Assembly (NCBI RefSeq): GCF_000820185.1
Contig: NZ_CDCA01000008.1
Location: 593-64,592 of the forward strand
From: Aeromonas tecta
GTDB lineage: Bacteria; Pseudomonadota; Gammaproteobacteria; Enterobacterales; Aeromonadaceae
Reading direction: 5' to 3'
DNA: 64,000 nt
The notes beneath the pieces are model-generated. The model did not search any database. It worked only from the letters and a program-made list of their open reading frames with translations, and was not told where the DNA came from. This document shows, piece after piece, positions 41,421-50,726 of the stretch. The position numbers and the translations under genes were made by a program. Numbering within the stretch: the stretch's first letter is position 1; every line of letters starts with the position of its first letter.

Positions 41421-42365
41421 ATGCAGTTACACGAACTCGTCAATACATTCGGCCAGGATCTCAAGCAACGTCACGGTCAGAAGATCCACAAACTCTCCAT
41501 TCACGGTGCCTTTACCTGCCCGAACCGGGACGGCACCCTGGGTCGCGGTGGCTGCACCTTCTGTAACGTCTCCTCTTTTGCCGACGAGTCGGCCCAGCAA
41601 CTCTCTGTGGTGCAGCAACTGCTGGCCCGGCGGGACGAAGTCACCCGCGCCAAACGCTATCTCGCCTATTTTCAGGCCTATACCAGTACCTATGCCGAAG
41701 TGGAGTATCTGCAGCGCATGTACGAAGAAGCCTTGTCGGTCAGTGACATGGTGGGGCTCTGCGTCGGTACCCGGCCGGATTGTGTGCCGGATGCTGTGCT
41801 GGATCTGCTGGCCGGCTATCAGGCTCGCGGCTATGAGGTGTGGCTGGAACTCGGTCTGCAAAGCGCGAGCGACAAGACACTGCAGCGGATCAACCGGGGT
41901 CATGGCTACGGCGCCTATGAAGATGCGGTGCGCCGTGCCCACCTGCGGGGGATCAAGGTCTGCGCCCATCTCATTGTTGGCCTGCCGGGGGAAGTGGCGA
42001 TGGACAGTCTGGAGACCTTGCATCGCATCGTGGACACCGGATTGGAGGGGATTAAATTGCATCCACTGCACGTGGTGGAGGGCAGTACGCTAGGCAAGGC
42101 CTGGCAGGCGGGGCGCCTCGAGGTGCCGACGCTGGAAGAATATGTGGCAGCGGCGGTAGCCATGATCCAGCACACCCCCCCCGAGGTGGTCTATCATCGC
42201 ATCTCGGCCTCGGCGCGTCGTCCAACCTTGTTGGCACCGAGCTGGTGTGAGAATCGCTGGACGGCCATGGCCGCCATTGCCAGTGAACTGGCTCGAACTG
42301 GGGCCCAAGGGAGTCTCATTGGTCAACCCTTCTCCCTCGCCGGTTTTAATGAGCTGGCACTTTAA
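41421..42365 (+). CDS. yhcC: Radical SAM protein YhcC (TIGR01212 family)
   Basis: 314-residue radical SAM protein. The cluster motif is CPNRDGTLGRGGCTFC (residues ~33-48), the spacing typical of this family instead of plain CxxxCxxC. Further blocks are LELGLQSASDKTLQRINRGH and HLIVGLPGE, and the C-terminal TLLAPSWCENRW. The physiological reaction is unknown, though it lies beside gltB here as in E. coli. GGAGG stands before the ATG. Confidence 0.9.
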   Translation: MQLHELVNTFGQDLKQRHGQKIHKLSIHGAFTCPNRDGTLGRGGCTFCNVSSFADESAQQLSVVQQLLARRDEVTRAKRYLAYFQAYTSTYAEVEYLQRMYEEALSVSDMVGLCVGTRPDCVPDAVLDLLAGYQARGYEVWLELGLQSASDKTLQRINRGHGYGAYEDAVRRAHLRGIKVCAHLIVGLPGEVAMDSLETLHRIVDTGLEGIKLHPLHVVEGSTLGKAWQAGRLEVPTLEEYVAAAVAMIQHTPPEVVYHRISASARRPTLLAPSWCENRWTAMAAIASELARTGAQGSLIGQPFSLAGFNELAL

Positions 42366-42741
42366 TTTCATTAAAAAAACAGGGGGTTATTAGATGAAAT
42401 TCAGTCTTTGCAGTATAGTTTCATTCAAGTCGCCTTGATATGATGGTCGGCTTGAAAAATACATTGTTATCAATAATCTTGAGTTAATTCCAATCTGGGC
42501 AGGATCTCTCGCGTTGAATGTCGCATTCTTGTCGTCATCCAGTGCCGAGCATAGGGTCTCTTCCCGGCTTGATGATGTTTGGGTCTGGTGATGACATAAA
42601 AAGGTCATTGCCCTGTGCGCTAATTTGGTTGTCGGCTTGCGGTGATGGCTTGTTACTCTGCTATTTCAATAATTCGCCGTCACGATCAGAATGGTGGTAT
42701 TTTCCGCGACAACCGTCTTAATCATGTTTTGACAGGATGCT
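42366..42741 (+). other. Intergenic region upstream of the Lap secretion operon
   Basis: About 375 bases, AT-rich at its start. A run of seven A residues follows a weak TTAATTTCATTAA inverted repeat near 42374-42386. I see no c-di-GMP riboswitch, no sigma-54 site and no strong sigma-70 pair. The promoter of the secretion operon must lie here. Confidence 0.35.
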
Positions 42742-44886
42742 ATGCAAGCAGAAACTAGCCGTATTGATGAGCTACTGGAGTGCCTGGTCTTCTTGACCCG
42801 TTTCTATGGCGTGCCCAATAGCCAAGATGCTTTGACCACGGGATTGCCATTAGTCTCTGGTCGCCTTAGCACTGCATTGTTCCCTCGCGCCGCCGAGCGC
42901 GGCGGCTTATCTGCCCGTGAAGTGATCCAGCCCCTCGAAAATATCTCTTCCCTGTTGCTGCCCTGCGTACTGCAGACCCGCACGGGCGGAGCCTGCATTT
43001 TGTTGGAGTGGAATGAGGACAGAACTCAGGCCAAGGTGATCTTCCCCCAGGCCGGTGATGCGGCGCAGTGGGTCAGCACAGCCCAACTGGGCGATGAATA
43101 TAATGGCCGGCTGTTCTTCGTCAAAAAGCAGTTCAAATTTGATGAACGCTCCCCCAAGGTGCTGGAGACCCGTGATGGTCACTGGTTCTGGAGCACCTTG
43201 TTCGAATCCCGGGGGATCTACCGGGATGTGCTGGTAGCCTCCATTCTTATCAATCTGTTTGCGGTGGCCAGCCCCCTGTTCACCATGAACGTGTACGACA
43301 AGATAGTGCCGAACCTGGCGTTTGATTCTCTCTGGGTACTGGCCGTCGGCGCCATGGTGGTGTTCACCTTCGATTTCGTGATGCGCCAGTTGCGCAGCTA
43401 TTTCATCGACATCGCCGGCAAGAAATCCGATGTGCTGCTGTCTGCCAAGATCTTCGCCAAGGTGATGGGGATGAAGATGGAGTCCCGTCCCGCCTCGACG
43501 GGGGCCTTCGCCAAGCATCTGCAAGAGTTTGAATCGGTGCGGGAGTTCTTCACCTCCGCCACGGTTTCCACCCTGATCGATCTGCCGTTTGCCATCTTCT
43601 TCCTGTTTATCATCTGGCTGTTCGCCGGTGTCATGGTGGTGGTGCCCATCGTCGCCATGCTGATCCTGGTGGCCTACAGCTTCTATATTCAGGAGCCGCT
43701 CAAGCAGTCTATCGAGGAGGGCTCCCGTCTCGCCTCCCAGAAGAATGCCAACCTGATCGAGAGTATTTCCGGCCTTGAAACCGTCAAGATCTTCGGTGCC
43801 GAGAGCATGTTCCAGCATCGCTGGGAGCAGGCGGTGTCCCACATCTCTACCTGGGGCGTGCAGACCCGCCGCATCACCAACTCCATGTCGTCTCTGGCGA
43901 GCTATATCCAGCAGGTGGTGACGGTGGGATTGGTCATCGTCGGGGTCTACCAGATCTCGGAAGGGCTGGTGACCATGGGCGGCATGATCGCGGCCGTCAT
44001 GCTGTCGAGCCGTGCCATCGCCCCCATGGTGCAGCTCTCAGTGCTCTCCACTCGCTACAACCAGGCCAAATCCGCATTGGATATCCTGGAGAAGATAATG
44101 ATGACGCCGGGCGAGCAGGAAGAGGGCAAGCAGTACATCCATCATCCCGTCATCCAGGGCCGCATCGAATTCGAGAATGTTTCCTTCAAATACCCTGGGA
44201 TGGAGAGCAGCACACTGCACAACATTTCTCTGCGCATCGAGCCGGGCGAAAAGGTGGCCATCATTGGCCGGATCGGGGCGGGCAAGACCACCCTGGAGAA
44301 GCTGCTGATGGGACTCTACCGACCGACCGATGGCTCGGTACGGCTCGATGGCTTCGAGCTGGATCAACTGCCGCCGAGCGTCATTCGCCGCAATATCGGC
44401 TGTGTGCCGCAGGATGTCACCCTGTTCTTTGGCTCGGTGCGAGACAACATCATGCTCGGCAATCCGCTGGTGGACGATAATCGCGTCCTGAGAGCGGCCA
44501 AACGCGCCGGCGTGACCAATTTTACCAACCGCGATCCCAACGGGCTGGATCGGCAGATAGGCGAGGGCGGCCGCCAGCTCTCCGGTGGTCAGCGCCAGGC
44601 TATTTTGCTGGCCCGCGCCTTGCTCAATGATCCCCCCATCTTGGTGATGGATGAGCCGACCTCCAACATGGACAACCAGTCTGAGATGCATGTGAAGCAG
44701 GAGTTGGCACGGCTTGGGCCGGAAACCACCCTGATCCTGATCACGCACAAGACCTCCATGCTGGATGTGGCCTCCCGGGTCATCGTCGTGGAGCAGGGGC
44801 AGATAGTGGCCGACGGGCCCAAAGAGGTGGTGTTGCAGCAATTGAAGGAAGGCAAGGTGCGAGTGCAGGAGACGGCCAATGGTTAA
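42742..44886 (+). CDS. lapB: Type I secretion ABC transporter, LapB/LssB family
   Basis: 714-residue inner-membrane exporter for the giant adhesin. An N-terminal C39-peptidase-like domain without the catalytic Cys (residues ~1-130) is followed by a membrane domain (~150-420) and an ATPase domain. That domain has Walker A GRIGAGKTT, signature LSGGQRQA and Walker B ILVMDEPTSN. The dead peptidase domain fits RTX exporters, which read a C-terminal signal and do not cut a leader. Its stop overlaps lapC by eight bases. Confidence 0.92.
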   Translation: MQAETSRIDELLECLVFLTRFYGVPNSQDALTTGLPLVSGRLSTALFPRAAERGGLSAREVIQPLENISSLLLPCVLQTRTGGACILLEWNEDRTQAKVIFPQAGDAAQWVSTAQLGDEYNGRLFFVKKQFKFDERSPKVLETRDGHWFWSTLFESRGIYRDVLVASILINLFAVASPLFTMNVYDKIVPNLAFDSLWVLAVGAMVVFTFDFVMRQLRSYFIDIAGKKSDVLLSAKIFAKVMGMKMESRPASTGAFAKHLQEFESVREFFTSATVSTLIDLPFAIFFLFIIWLFAGVMVVVPIVAMLILVAYSFYIQEPLKQSIEEGSRLASQKNANLIESISGLETVKIFGAESMFQHRWEQAVSHISTWGVQTRRITNSMSSLASYIQQVVTVGLVIVGVYQISEGLVTMGGMIAAVMLSSRAIAPMVQLSVLSTRYNQAKSALDILEKIMMTPGEQEEGKQYIHHPVIQGRIEFENVSFKYPGMESSTLHNISLRIEPGEKVAIIGRIGAGKTTLEKLLMGLYRPTDGSVRLDGFELDQLPPSVIRRNIGCVPQDVTLFFGSVRDNIMLGNPLVDDNRVLRAAKRAGVTNFTNRDPNGLDRQIGEGGRQLSGGQRQAILLARALLNDPPILVMDEPTSNMDNQSEMHVKQELARLGPETTLILITHKTSMLDVASRVIVVEQGQIVADGPKEVVLQQLKEGKVRVQETANG

Positions 44887-46294
44887 CAACTGGTTCAAGA
44901 AAAAGTCCCCGGACACTGTCCTGCCCTCTTCTGAGCATTTGGAGTATGTGGACGATGGGGCCGCCGCGGTTCTGCTGACGACACCGACCCGCGCCAGAGT
45001 GCTGCTGTGGGCCTGTTTCCTGTTTTTCATGAGTGCCATCATCTGGGCTGCCTGGGCGAAGCTTGATGAAGTGACGGTGGGCCAGGGCAAGGTAATCCCG
45101 TCTCGTCAACTGCAGGTGATCCAGAACCTGGAGGGGGGCATCGTCAAGGAGATCTTCGTCAAGGAAGGGGACGTCGTCGAAGAGGGGCAGCCCTTGCTGC
45201 GCATCGATGATACCCGTTTCAAGTCAGACTTTCGCGAGCGTGAGCAAGAGCTGGTGATCCTCAAGGGGGACATTGCCCGCCTGCGTGCCGAGATCAAGAG
45301 TGTGGTGGTCAAAAATGAACCCAATCTCGGCTGGCGCGAACAGGTGGTTATCGAGAAACAACCCATTGTCTTCCCGGATGGGTTCGAGAACGTCTTCGCC
45401 GAGTATGTGACTCGTGAAAAGTCGGTGCAGGACGAGCGCCTCAACAATTTAAAGAACCAGCTCTATATTCTCGGCCAGCAGATCGAGCAGAAAGAGCAGG
45501 AAACCATCGAACTTAACGCCAAAATCCGGACCGTCAGTCGCAGCGTCGATCTGGCTCGCCAGGAGCTAAACATCAGTCGCCCCCTCGCCAAAGAGGGCAT
45601 AGTCCCCCAAGTGGAGCTGATCAAGCTGGAGCGGCAGGTCAACGAGATGCAAGGGGAGCTTGAGGCCAATCGCCTGCTCATCCCCAAACTCAATTCCGTG
45701 CTGCGTGAGACCATCTCCAAGCGTAACGACATCGCCCTGAAGTTCAGGGCCGATTCCCAGACCGATCTCAATGAGCGGCAAGGCAAGCTGAGTCAACTGT
45801 CCGAGGGCCAGATTGGCTTGCGGGACAGGGTCGATCGAACCAGCGTCATCGCGCCCCTCAAGGGCACCATCAAGAAGCTCAAGATCAATACTCTGGGTGG
45901 CGTGGTGCAGCCGGGTATGGACCTGATGGAGATAGTGCCGCTGGAAGACACCTTGCTGGTGGAAACCCAAGTGTCACCCAAGGACATCGCCTTCCTACGA
46001 CCAGGGCTCGAAGCCATGGTCAAAATAACAGCATATGACTTCACCATTTATGGAGGGTTGCATGGCAAGGTTGAACAGATAAGTGCGGACTCTATCCAGG
46101 ACGAGAAGGGGAATTCCTTCTACCTGGTGCGGGTACGAACCGAGAAGAGTTACTTGGGCGATGAGCTTAACGCACTTCCCATCATCCCCGGTATGTTAGC
46201 CAGTGCAGATATCATTACTGGCAAAAAAAGTGTCCTAGACTACTTGCTTAAGCCGATCTTGCGAGCTAAGCAGTCGGCACTGAGAGAACGATAA
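44879..46294 (+). CDS. lapC: Type I secretion membrane-fusion protein, LapC/HlyD family
   Basis: 471-residue periplasmic adaptor: a short cytoplasmic tail, one membrane helix at about residues 38-60, then a split lipoyl domain (VIPSRQLQVIQNLEGGIVKEIFVKEGD) around a long coiled coil (~110-300). It ends with the HlyD C-terminal beta domain. It bridges LapB and the outer-membrane channel. Translation is coupled to lapB through an eight-base overlap. Confidence 0.92.
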   Translation: MVNNWFKKKSPDTVLPSSEHLEYVDDGAAAVLLTTPTRARVLLWACFLFFMSAIIWAAWAKLDEVTVGQGKVIPSRQLQVIQNLEGGIVKEIFVKEGDVVEEGQPLLRIDDTRFKSDFREREQELVILKGDIARLRAEIKSVVVKNEPNLGWREQVVIEKQPIVFPDGFENVFAEYVTREKSVQDERLNNLKNQLYILGQQIEQKEQETIELNAKIRTVSRSVDLARQELNISRPLAKEGIVPQVELIKLERQVNEMQGELEANRLLIPKLNSVLRETISKRNDIALKFRADSQTDLNERQGKLSQLSEGQIGLRDRVDRTSVIAPLKGTIKKLKINTLGGVVQPGMDLMEIVPLEDTLLVETQVSPKDIAFLRPGLEAMVKITAYDFTIYGGLHGKVEQISADSIQDEKGNSFYLVRVRTEKSYLGDELNALPIIPGMLASADIITGKKSVLDYLLKPILRAKQSALRER

Positions 46295-46330
46295 AGCCAA
46301 CAATCTAATAACAACATGACTGGAGATAAC

Positions 46331-47662
46331 ATGAAGAAGACGATTGTTGCCATGCTGGTCAGTGGCGCAGTGCTGTTCCCTGGCCTTGGCCAGGCCCAAA
46401 CGCTGGAGCAGTCAGTGGCACAGTCACTGGCTACCCATCCGAAAATCAAAGAAGCTTTTGATCTCTATCAGGCGCGGTTGTATCAGCATGATGGGGCCAA
46501 GGGCGGTTACTATCCCACCATCGATCTGCGTGGCGGCGTTGGCTATGAAAATACGGATAGCCCATCGACACGTGCTGCGGGTAACAATTCACAGACAATC
46601 GATGACTCCATGACCCGTAAAGAGGCCGGGATCAGCCTGCGCCAGATGTTGTTTGACGGCTTCGATGTCAGCAACAACGTGGCTCGGACCGATGCCGCCG
46701 CCAACGCTCAGCGTCTGGCCATGATCTCCGAAGCGGAGAACACTGCGCTGCGTGTGTCAGAGGTGTACCTCAACATGCTGCGTCAGCAGGAGATCCTGGA
46801 GCTGTCCAAGCAGAACCTGGAAACCCACGAGCAGATCCGCAGTGACATCCAGAAACGGACCGACTCTGGCCTGGGTTCTACCGCTGACCAGACCCAGATT
46901 GATGGCCGTGTTGCGCGTGCCTATTCCAACCAGGCCGCGGCCGAGAACAACTATCGGGATGCCGAGAGTGAGTTCATCCGCGTCGTGAATGAAGTGCCCA
47001 AGGATCTGGTGCAGCCGACCCCCAATAGCCAGCTGATCCCCGCCACTCTGGAGGATGCACTGAAGACGGCCACCGAGATACACCCAACCCTTCTCTCCTC
47101 CCTGCAGGACATAGAAGAAGCCAAGTACCAGCATGAAGGCTCCAAGTCCGGGTTTTATCCGAACGTGGCCTTCGAGGTGGATCAGAACTGGAACGAGGAT
47201 ATCGACGCGGTGAAAGGCCGTAACGATGATCTGACCGCCATGGTCAGAATGCGTTACAACCTGTTCCGTGGTGGTTCCGATCTGGCTGAAAGCAAGGCCA
47301 CCTCGGCACTCTATTCCCAGGCGAAGGACATTCACCTGAATGCTTTCCGTCAGGTGGAAGAGGGAACGCGCCTGGCTTGGAACGCCAAAGAGTCGCTGGC
47401 CAAGCAGAAAGTCTTCTTGAAAGAGCACGTGGACGCCAGCTATGACACCGTACAGGCGTACAAGAAGCAGTTCGGTCTGGGTCAACGGACCTTGCTGGAC
47501 GTGCTGAACACGGAGAACGAACTGTTCGAAGCTCGCCGCAGCTACATCACGGCCGAGTATGACTCCCTGCTGGCGGATTACCGTATCCTCAATGCCACAG
47601 GTGGTCTGCTCAATGCCATGAACGTACAGCAGCCGGCCGACTGGCAGGCTAATAACAACTGA
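46331..47662 (+). CDS. lapE: Type I secretion outer-membrane channel, LapE/TolC family
   Basis: 443-residue TolC-like protein with a signal peptide cut after GLGQA. Two outer-membrane efflux repeats follow, each with long helices (the YYPTIDLRGGVGYE and FYPNVAFEVDQNW regions start each strand set). The ending YRILNATGGLLNAM is typical of type I secretion TolC proteins. The ATG at 46331 follows GGAGAT. A long hairpin after the stop separates it from lapG. Confidence 0.9.
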   Translation: MKKTIVAMLVSGAVLFPGLGQAQTLEQSVAQSLATHPKIKEAFDLYQARLYQHDGAKGGYYPTIDLRGGVGYENTDSPSTRAAGNNSQTIDDSMTRKEAGISLRQMLFDGFDVSNNVARTDAAANAQRLAMISEAENTALRVSEVYLNMLRQQEILELSKQNLETHEQIRSDIQKRTDSGLGSTADQTQIDGRVARAYSNQAAAENNYRDAESEFIRVVNEVPKDLVQPTPNSQLIPATLEDALKTATEIHPTLLSSLQDIEEAKYQHEGSKSGFYPNVAFEVDQNWNEDIDAVKGRNDDLTAMVRMRYNLFRGGSDLAESKATSALYSQAKDIHLNAFRQVEEGTRLAWNAKESLAKQKVFLKEHVDASYDTVQAYKKQFGLGQRTLLDVLNTENELFEARRSYITAEYDSLLADYRILNATGGLLNAMNVQQPADWQANNN

Positions 47663-47689
47663 TGGCAATCGCGCTGATGTGATATCAAG

Positions 47690-47735
47690 GCAAGAAATGA
47701 CTGCAGCTTGCTGCAGTCATTTCTTGCTGCTTCAG
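47690..47735 (+). terminator. Long perfect hairpin after lapE
   Basis: Seventeen-base perfect arms (47690-47706 and 47711-47727) with a CTTG loop, followed by a weak T-rich tail. It probably ends or attenuates the lapBCE message before lapG. It also rules against start codons for lapG placed upstream of about 47730. Confidence 0.75.
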
Positions 47736-47777
47736 TTTTCAATCGATAACCGTGATGACCTGCCGCAGGGGAATGAT

Positions 47778-48530
47778 GTGACATTGTGGGGAAAGGCAAG
47801 CGCGAGTGAGACGCCTTGGCCGGTATGGGGCACACGCCCATCCCTGCGTTGGCTGCGCCACCTGCTGTGGTTGTGTCTCTTTTCACTCCCTCTGTTGCTG
47901 TGTGCCAGCCAACCCTTGTCATCTGACGATCTCAAGCTGGTACAAAGGGCGGAGGAAACCTACGGCGCGCGAGCGGGCAAACGGGTCACCAGTTGGCGAA
48001 CGCTAGCGGTGCAAAATCGGGATGCCGGTCTGACGGATCGACAGAAGCTGGAGAAGGTAAACCAGTTTTTCAACCAGCTGCGTTTCATCGATGACATCAA
48101 GTTGTGGCACAAGAAGGATTATTGGGCGACGCCGCTGGAATTTCTGGGGGCCGCCGGCGGTGATTGCGAAGACTTCAGCATTTCCAAGTATTTTACGTTG
48201 CTGGAGCTTGGCATCCCGGATGAAAAAATGCGTATGGTATACGTCAAAGCATTGAAGTATAACCAGTTTCATATGGTTGTTGCCTATTATGAGACGCCTG
48301 CATCAGTGCCTCTGATCCTGGACAACCTCGTCGGCGCAATTCGCCCGGCCAGTCAACGGGCGGACCTGATGCCAATTTACAGCTTTAACGGTAGTCACTT
48401 GTGGTTGATGAAGGCGCGTGGCCAAGGGGAACTGGCCGGACAGTCATCACGCTTGGGATTATGGACTGATTTACGCAATCGCATGACTTCAGGGCGATTG
48501 GCTCGGCCTGTGGTGAATTTGGATGATTAA
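47778..48530 (+). CDS. lapG: LapG-type periplasmic transglutaminase-like cysteine protease
   Basis: About 250 residues, the usual LapG length. A hydrophobic N-terminal segment (residues ~25-45) targets it to the periplasm. The catalytic triad is Cys130 in AAGGDCEDFS, His165 in YNQFHMVVAY and Asp182 in PLILDNL, with the same spacing as P. fluorescens LapG. In the known system it cuts the adhesin retention module in a calcium-dependent way unless held by LapD. The GTG at 47778 is preferred (AGGGGA six bases upstream); earlier in-frame starts fall in the hairpin. It ends three bases before lapD. Confidence 0.88.
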   Translation: MTLWGKASASETPWPVWGTRPSLRWLRHLLWLCLFSLPLLLCASQPLSSDDLKLVQRAEETYGARAGKRVTSWRTLAVQNRDAGLTDRQKLEKVNQFFNQLRFIDDIKLWHKKDYWATPLEFLGAAGGDCEDFSISKYFTLLELGIPDEKMRMVYVKALKYNQFHMVVAYYETPASVPLILDNLVGAIRPASQRADLMPIYSFNGSHLWLMKARGQGELAGQSSRLGLWTDLRNRMTSGRLARPVVNLDD

Positions 48531-48533
48531 CCT

Positions 48534-50459
48534 ATGACGCTCTACAGACAATTATTGGCAACCATGTTGTTACTGTTCGGATTGCTGTTTGCCGCAACCT
48601 ATTGGGTGCAGTTCAATTCGACCCGTAACTACCTGGCACAGCAGCAGGAAACCACCGTCATCAACACCGCCACCTCATTGGGATTGGCGCTGACGCCTTA
48701 TCTGGAGAACGGCGACAAGGTGAGCGCCGAATCCGTCATCAAGGCCGTGTTTGACGGTGGCTACTATCAGCTGGTTCGTCTGGACCTTCTGGCCTCCAAG
48801 GATGTCATCGAGCTCGAGAACAGTAGCAATATCCAGGGAGTCCCACAGTGGTTCATGGGGCTGGGCCTGTTCCCTGAGGTATCTAATGAATCTATCTTGA
48901 CCTCGGGCTGGCTGCAGTTGGGCAAACTCAAGGTGGTGGGCCATCCGGGGCAAGCCTACTACGAGCTCTGGAAGGGAATGAGTGAGCTGGCGACCTGGTT
49001 TTTGGTCGGCTTTCTGATCACCACTGTCTTGCTGATGCGGGCACTCAACTATCTGCTCAAACCCCTCAAGCTCATCTGCGATCAGGCGGTCGAGATCGAG
49101 CTGCACCATTTCGGACATGCGATTCCCGAGCCAAAGAGCCGCGAACTGAAACAGGTGGTACAGGCCATCAACACCCTCTCCAGCAAGCTGGCGCTGCAGT
49201 TCAAGGAGCAGGCTGACGAGGCTGAGAATCTACGGGCCAGAGTCTATGTGGATGCGGTGTCCGGACTCGGTAACCGCTCCTATTTCGTCGGCCAGGTCAA
49301 CGCCTGGATTGCCGAAGCAGGCCAGGGTGGCGTCATGCTGGTGGCCGTCGACATGTTGGACGATCTGTACCGTGAAGAGGGTTTTGCCGCACGGGACAAC
49401 ATGGTCAAGTCCATCGCGCAGGTCCTGAAAGAGCTGCTGAAAGGCTGGGATGGCGCGGCGTTGGCCCGCATCTCTGCTACGGAGTATGCCTTGCTCTGTC
49501 CGACCGATGATCTGTCGCAACTCAAGGATCTGGCAGAGCTCATCAATAGCCGCATCGCCGACCTGGTCGTCAACCCCATGGGTGAGGTGGGTGCGCTCTC
49601 AGTGATAGGGATCGCCGGTCGGGATGGTAACGATGATCTCTCCGCGTTGCTGACCAAGGCTGACAATGCGCTCGGCAAGGCGCGCAACGAACGGCGCGGT
49701 GCCGTCGTCATGGAAGGAGGGGCCGATCAGGGACTGATGGGCCGCCTGGCCTGGCGCGATCTGGTGCAGGACGCTATCGCCCGGAACCTGTGGCGTTTCA
49801 AGGCCCAGCCAGCCTGCCGCTTTGATAACGGGGTACGCCTGCATGCCGAGTTGTTTGCTTCCATCTCGCGGGATGGAACCGACTATTTTGCGGGCCAGTT
49901 CCTGCCTGCCATCGAGCAGTTCAAGTTGGGGGGCGAGTTCGATCAGGCGGTGCTTGAGGCTTGTGCTCCTCTGCTCAGGCAACAATCCGATCTGGTGTTG
50001 GCCGTCAACATCACCGCAGGTTCTCTCTGCTCCGATGAATTCCTGAGCTGGCTGAAAGGGTATCTGGCTCAGCATGCCGAGTTGAAAGAGCGCTTGCTGT
50101 TGGAGATCCCCGAGGCGGCCATCATGAAGCACCGGGAACATGTGGCTGCCTTGGTCGCCGTGTTGCAAGAGCATGGTTTCCAGTGGGGAGTCGATCACTA
50201 CGGCCGCCATTTCCAGTCGCTCGGTTATCTGGAAGAGCTGGCGCCAGCCTATGTCAAGGTGGATCACGGCTATACCAGCCAGGTCATGGAGCCGGGGGCG
50301 GATACCTCTTTCCTGGCCGCAGTTTGTCGTGCTGCGCACAACGCGGGTGTGACCACCATCGCCACTCGTGTGGAGGATCAGCAGCAGGTCGAGGTGCTGG
50401 CCAAGCTGCACATCGACGGTTATCAAGGCTTCGTCCACCCGGCATTCCCGCTGCCGTGA
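48534..50459 (+). CDS. lapD: LapD-type c-di-GMP receptor with degenerate GGDEF and EAL domains
   Basis: 641-residue inner-membrane protein. Order: membrane helix (~5-25), LapD_MoxY-type periplasmic domain (~26-150) that captures LapG, second helix (~152-172), HAMP, GGDEF-like domain (~235-400) and EAL-like domain (~410-641). The GGDEF signature is replaced by ISATEY and the EAL signature by AELFAS, so it should bind but neither make nor degrade c-di-GMP. It is adjacent to lapG, as in Pseudomonas and Shewanella. Confidence 0.92.
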   Translation: MTLYRQLLATMLLLFGLLFAATYWVQFNSTRNYLAQQQETTVINTATSLGLALTPYLENGDKVSAESVIKAVFDGGYYQLVRLDLLASKDVIELENSSNIQGVPQWFMGLGLFPEVSNESILTSGWLQLGKLKVVGHPGQAYYELWKGMSELATWFLVGFLITTVLLMRALNYLLKPLKLICDQAVEIELHHFGHAIPEPKSRELKQVVQAINTLSSKLALQFKEQADEAENLRARVYVDAVSGLGNRSYFVGQVNAWIAEAGQGGVMLVAVDMLDDLYREEGFAARDNMVKSIAQVLKELLKGWDGAALARISATEYALLCPTDDLSQLKDLAELINSRIADLVVNPMGEVGALSVIGIAGRDGNDDLSALLTKADNALGKARNERRGAVVMEGGADQGLMGRLAWRDLVQDAIARNLWRFKAQPACRFDNGVRLHAELFASISRDGTDYFAGQFLPAIEQFKLGGEFDQAVLEACAPLLRQQSDLVLAVNITAGSLCSDEFLSWLKGYLAQHAELKERLLLEIPEAAIMKHREHVAALVAVLQEHGFQWGVDHYGRHFQSLGYLEELAPAYVKVDHGYTSQVMEPGADTSFLAAVCRAAHNAGVTTIATRVEDQQQVEVLAKLHIDGYQGFVHPAFPLP

Positions 50460-50475
50460 TCGGCGCGTTGTTCAT

Positions 50476-50503
50476 AAAAGGGCCCCTATGTGGGCCCTTT
50501 TTT
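50476..50503 (+). terminator. lapGD terminator
   Basis: Stem AAAAGGGCCC/GGGCCCTTTT followed by further T residues; separates lapD from the adhesin gene. Confidence 0.88.
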
Positions 50504-50726
50504 ATACCCGTTTAGAATAAGTGTGGATATTTCTTGCTGCAGAGATGGCGCCACACCAAAAACAACATTGTTAATTGCTTGATTTGTTTGTGTAAAAAAA
50601 CACTGTTCGATTTAATGCATCGGATGGAGCTGAACAGATTCAAAGCTGTACATTTTTGCAACGGAAGCGCGATGAAGTCCCATCTAAGGTGTATGCATCA
50701 AATTTTGTCACCCTGGAGCAATGGAT
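50504..50726 (+). promoter_or_regulatory. Promoter and leader region of the giant adhesin gene
   Basis: About 220 AT-rich bases. The adhesin must be transcribed from here, since a terminator precedes it. No clear -35/-10 pair or riboswitch was identified. GGAG eight bases before the ATG at 50727 is a good ribosome site. Confidence 0.4.
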
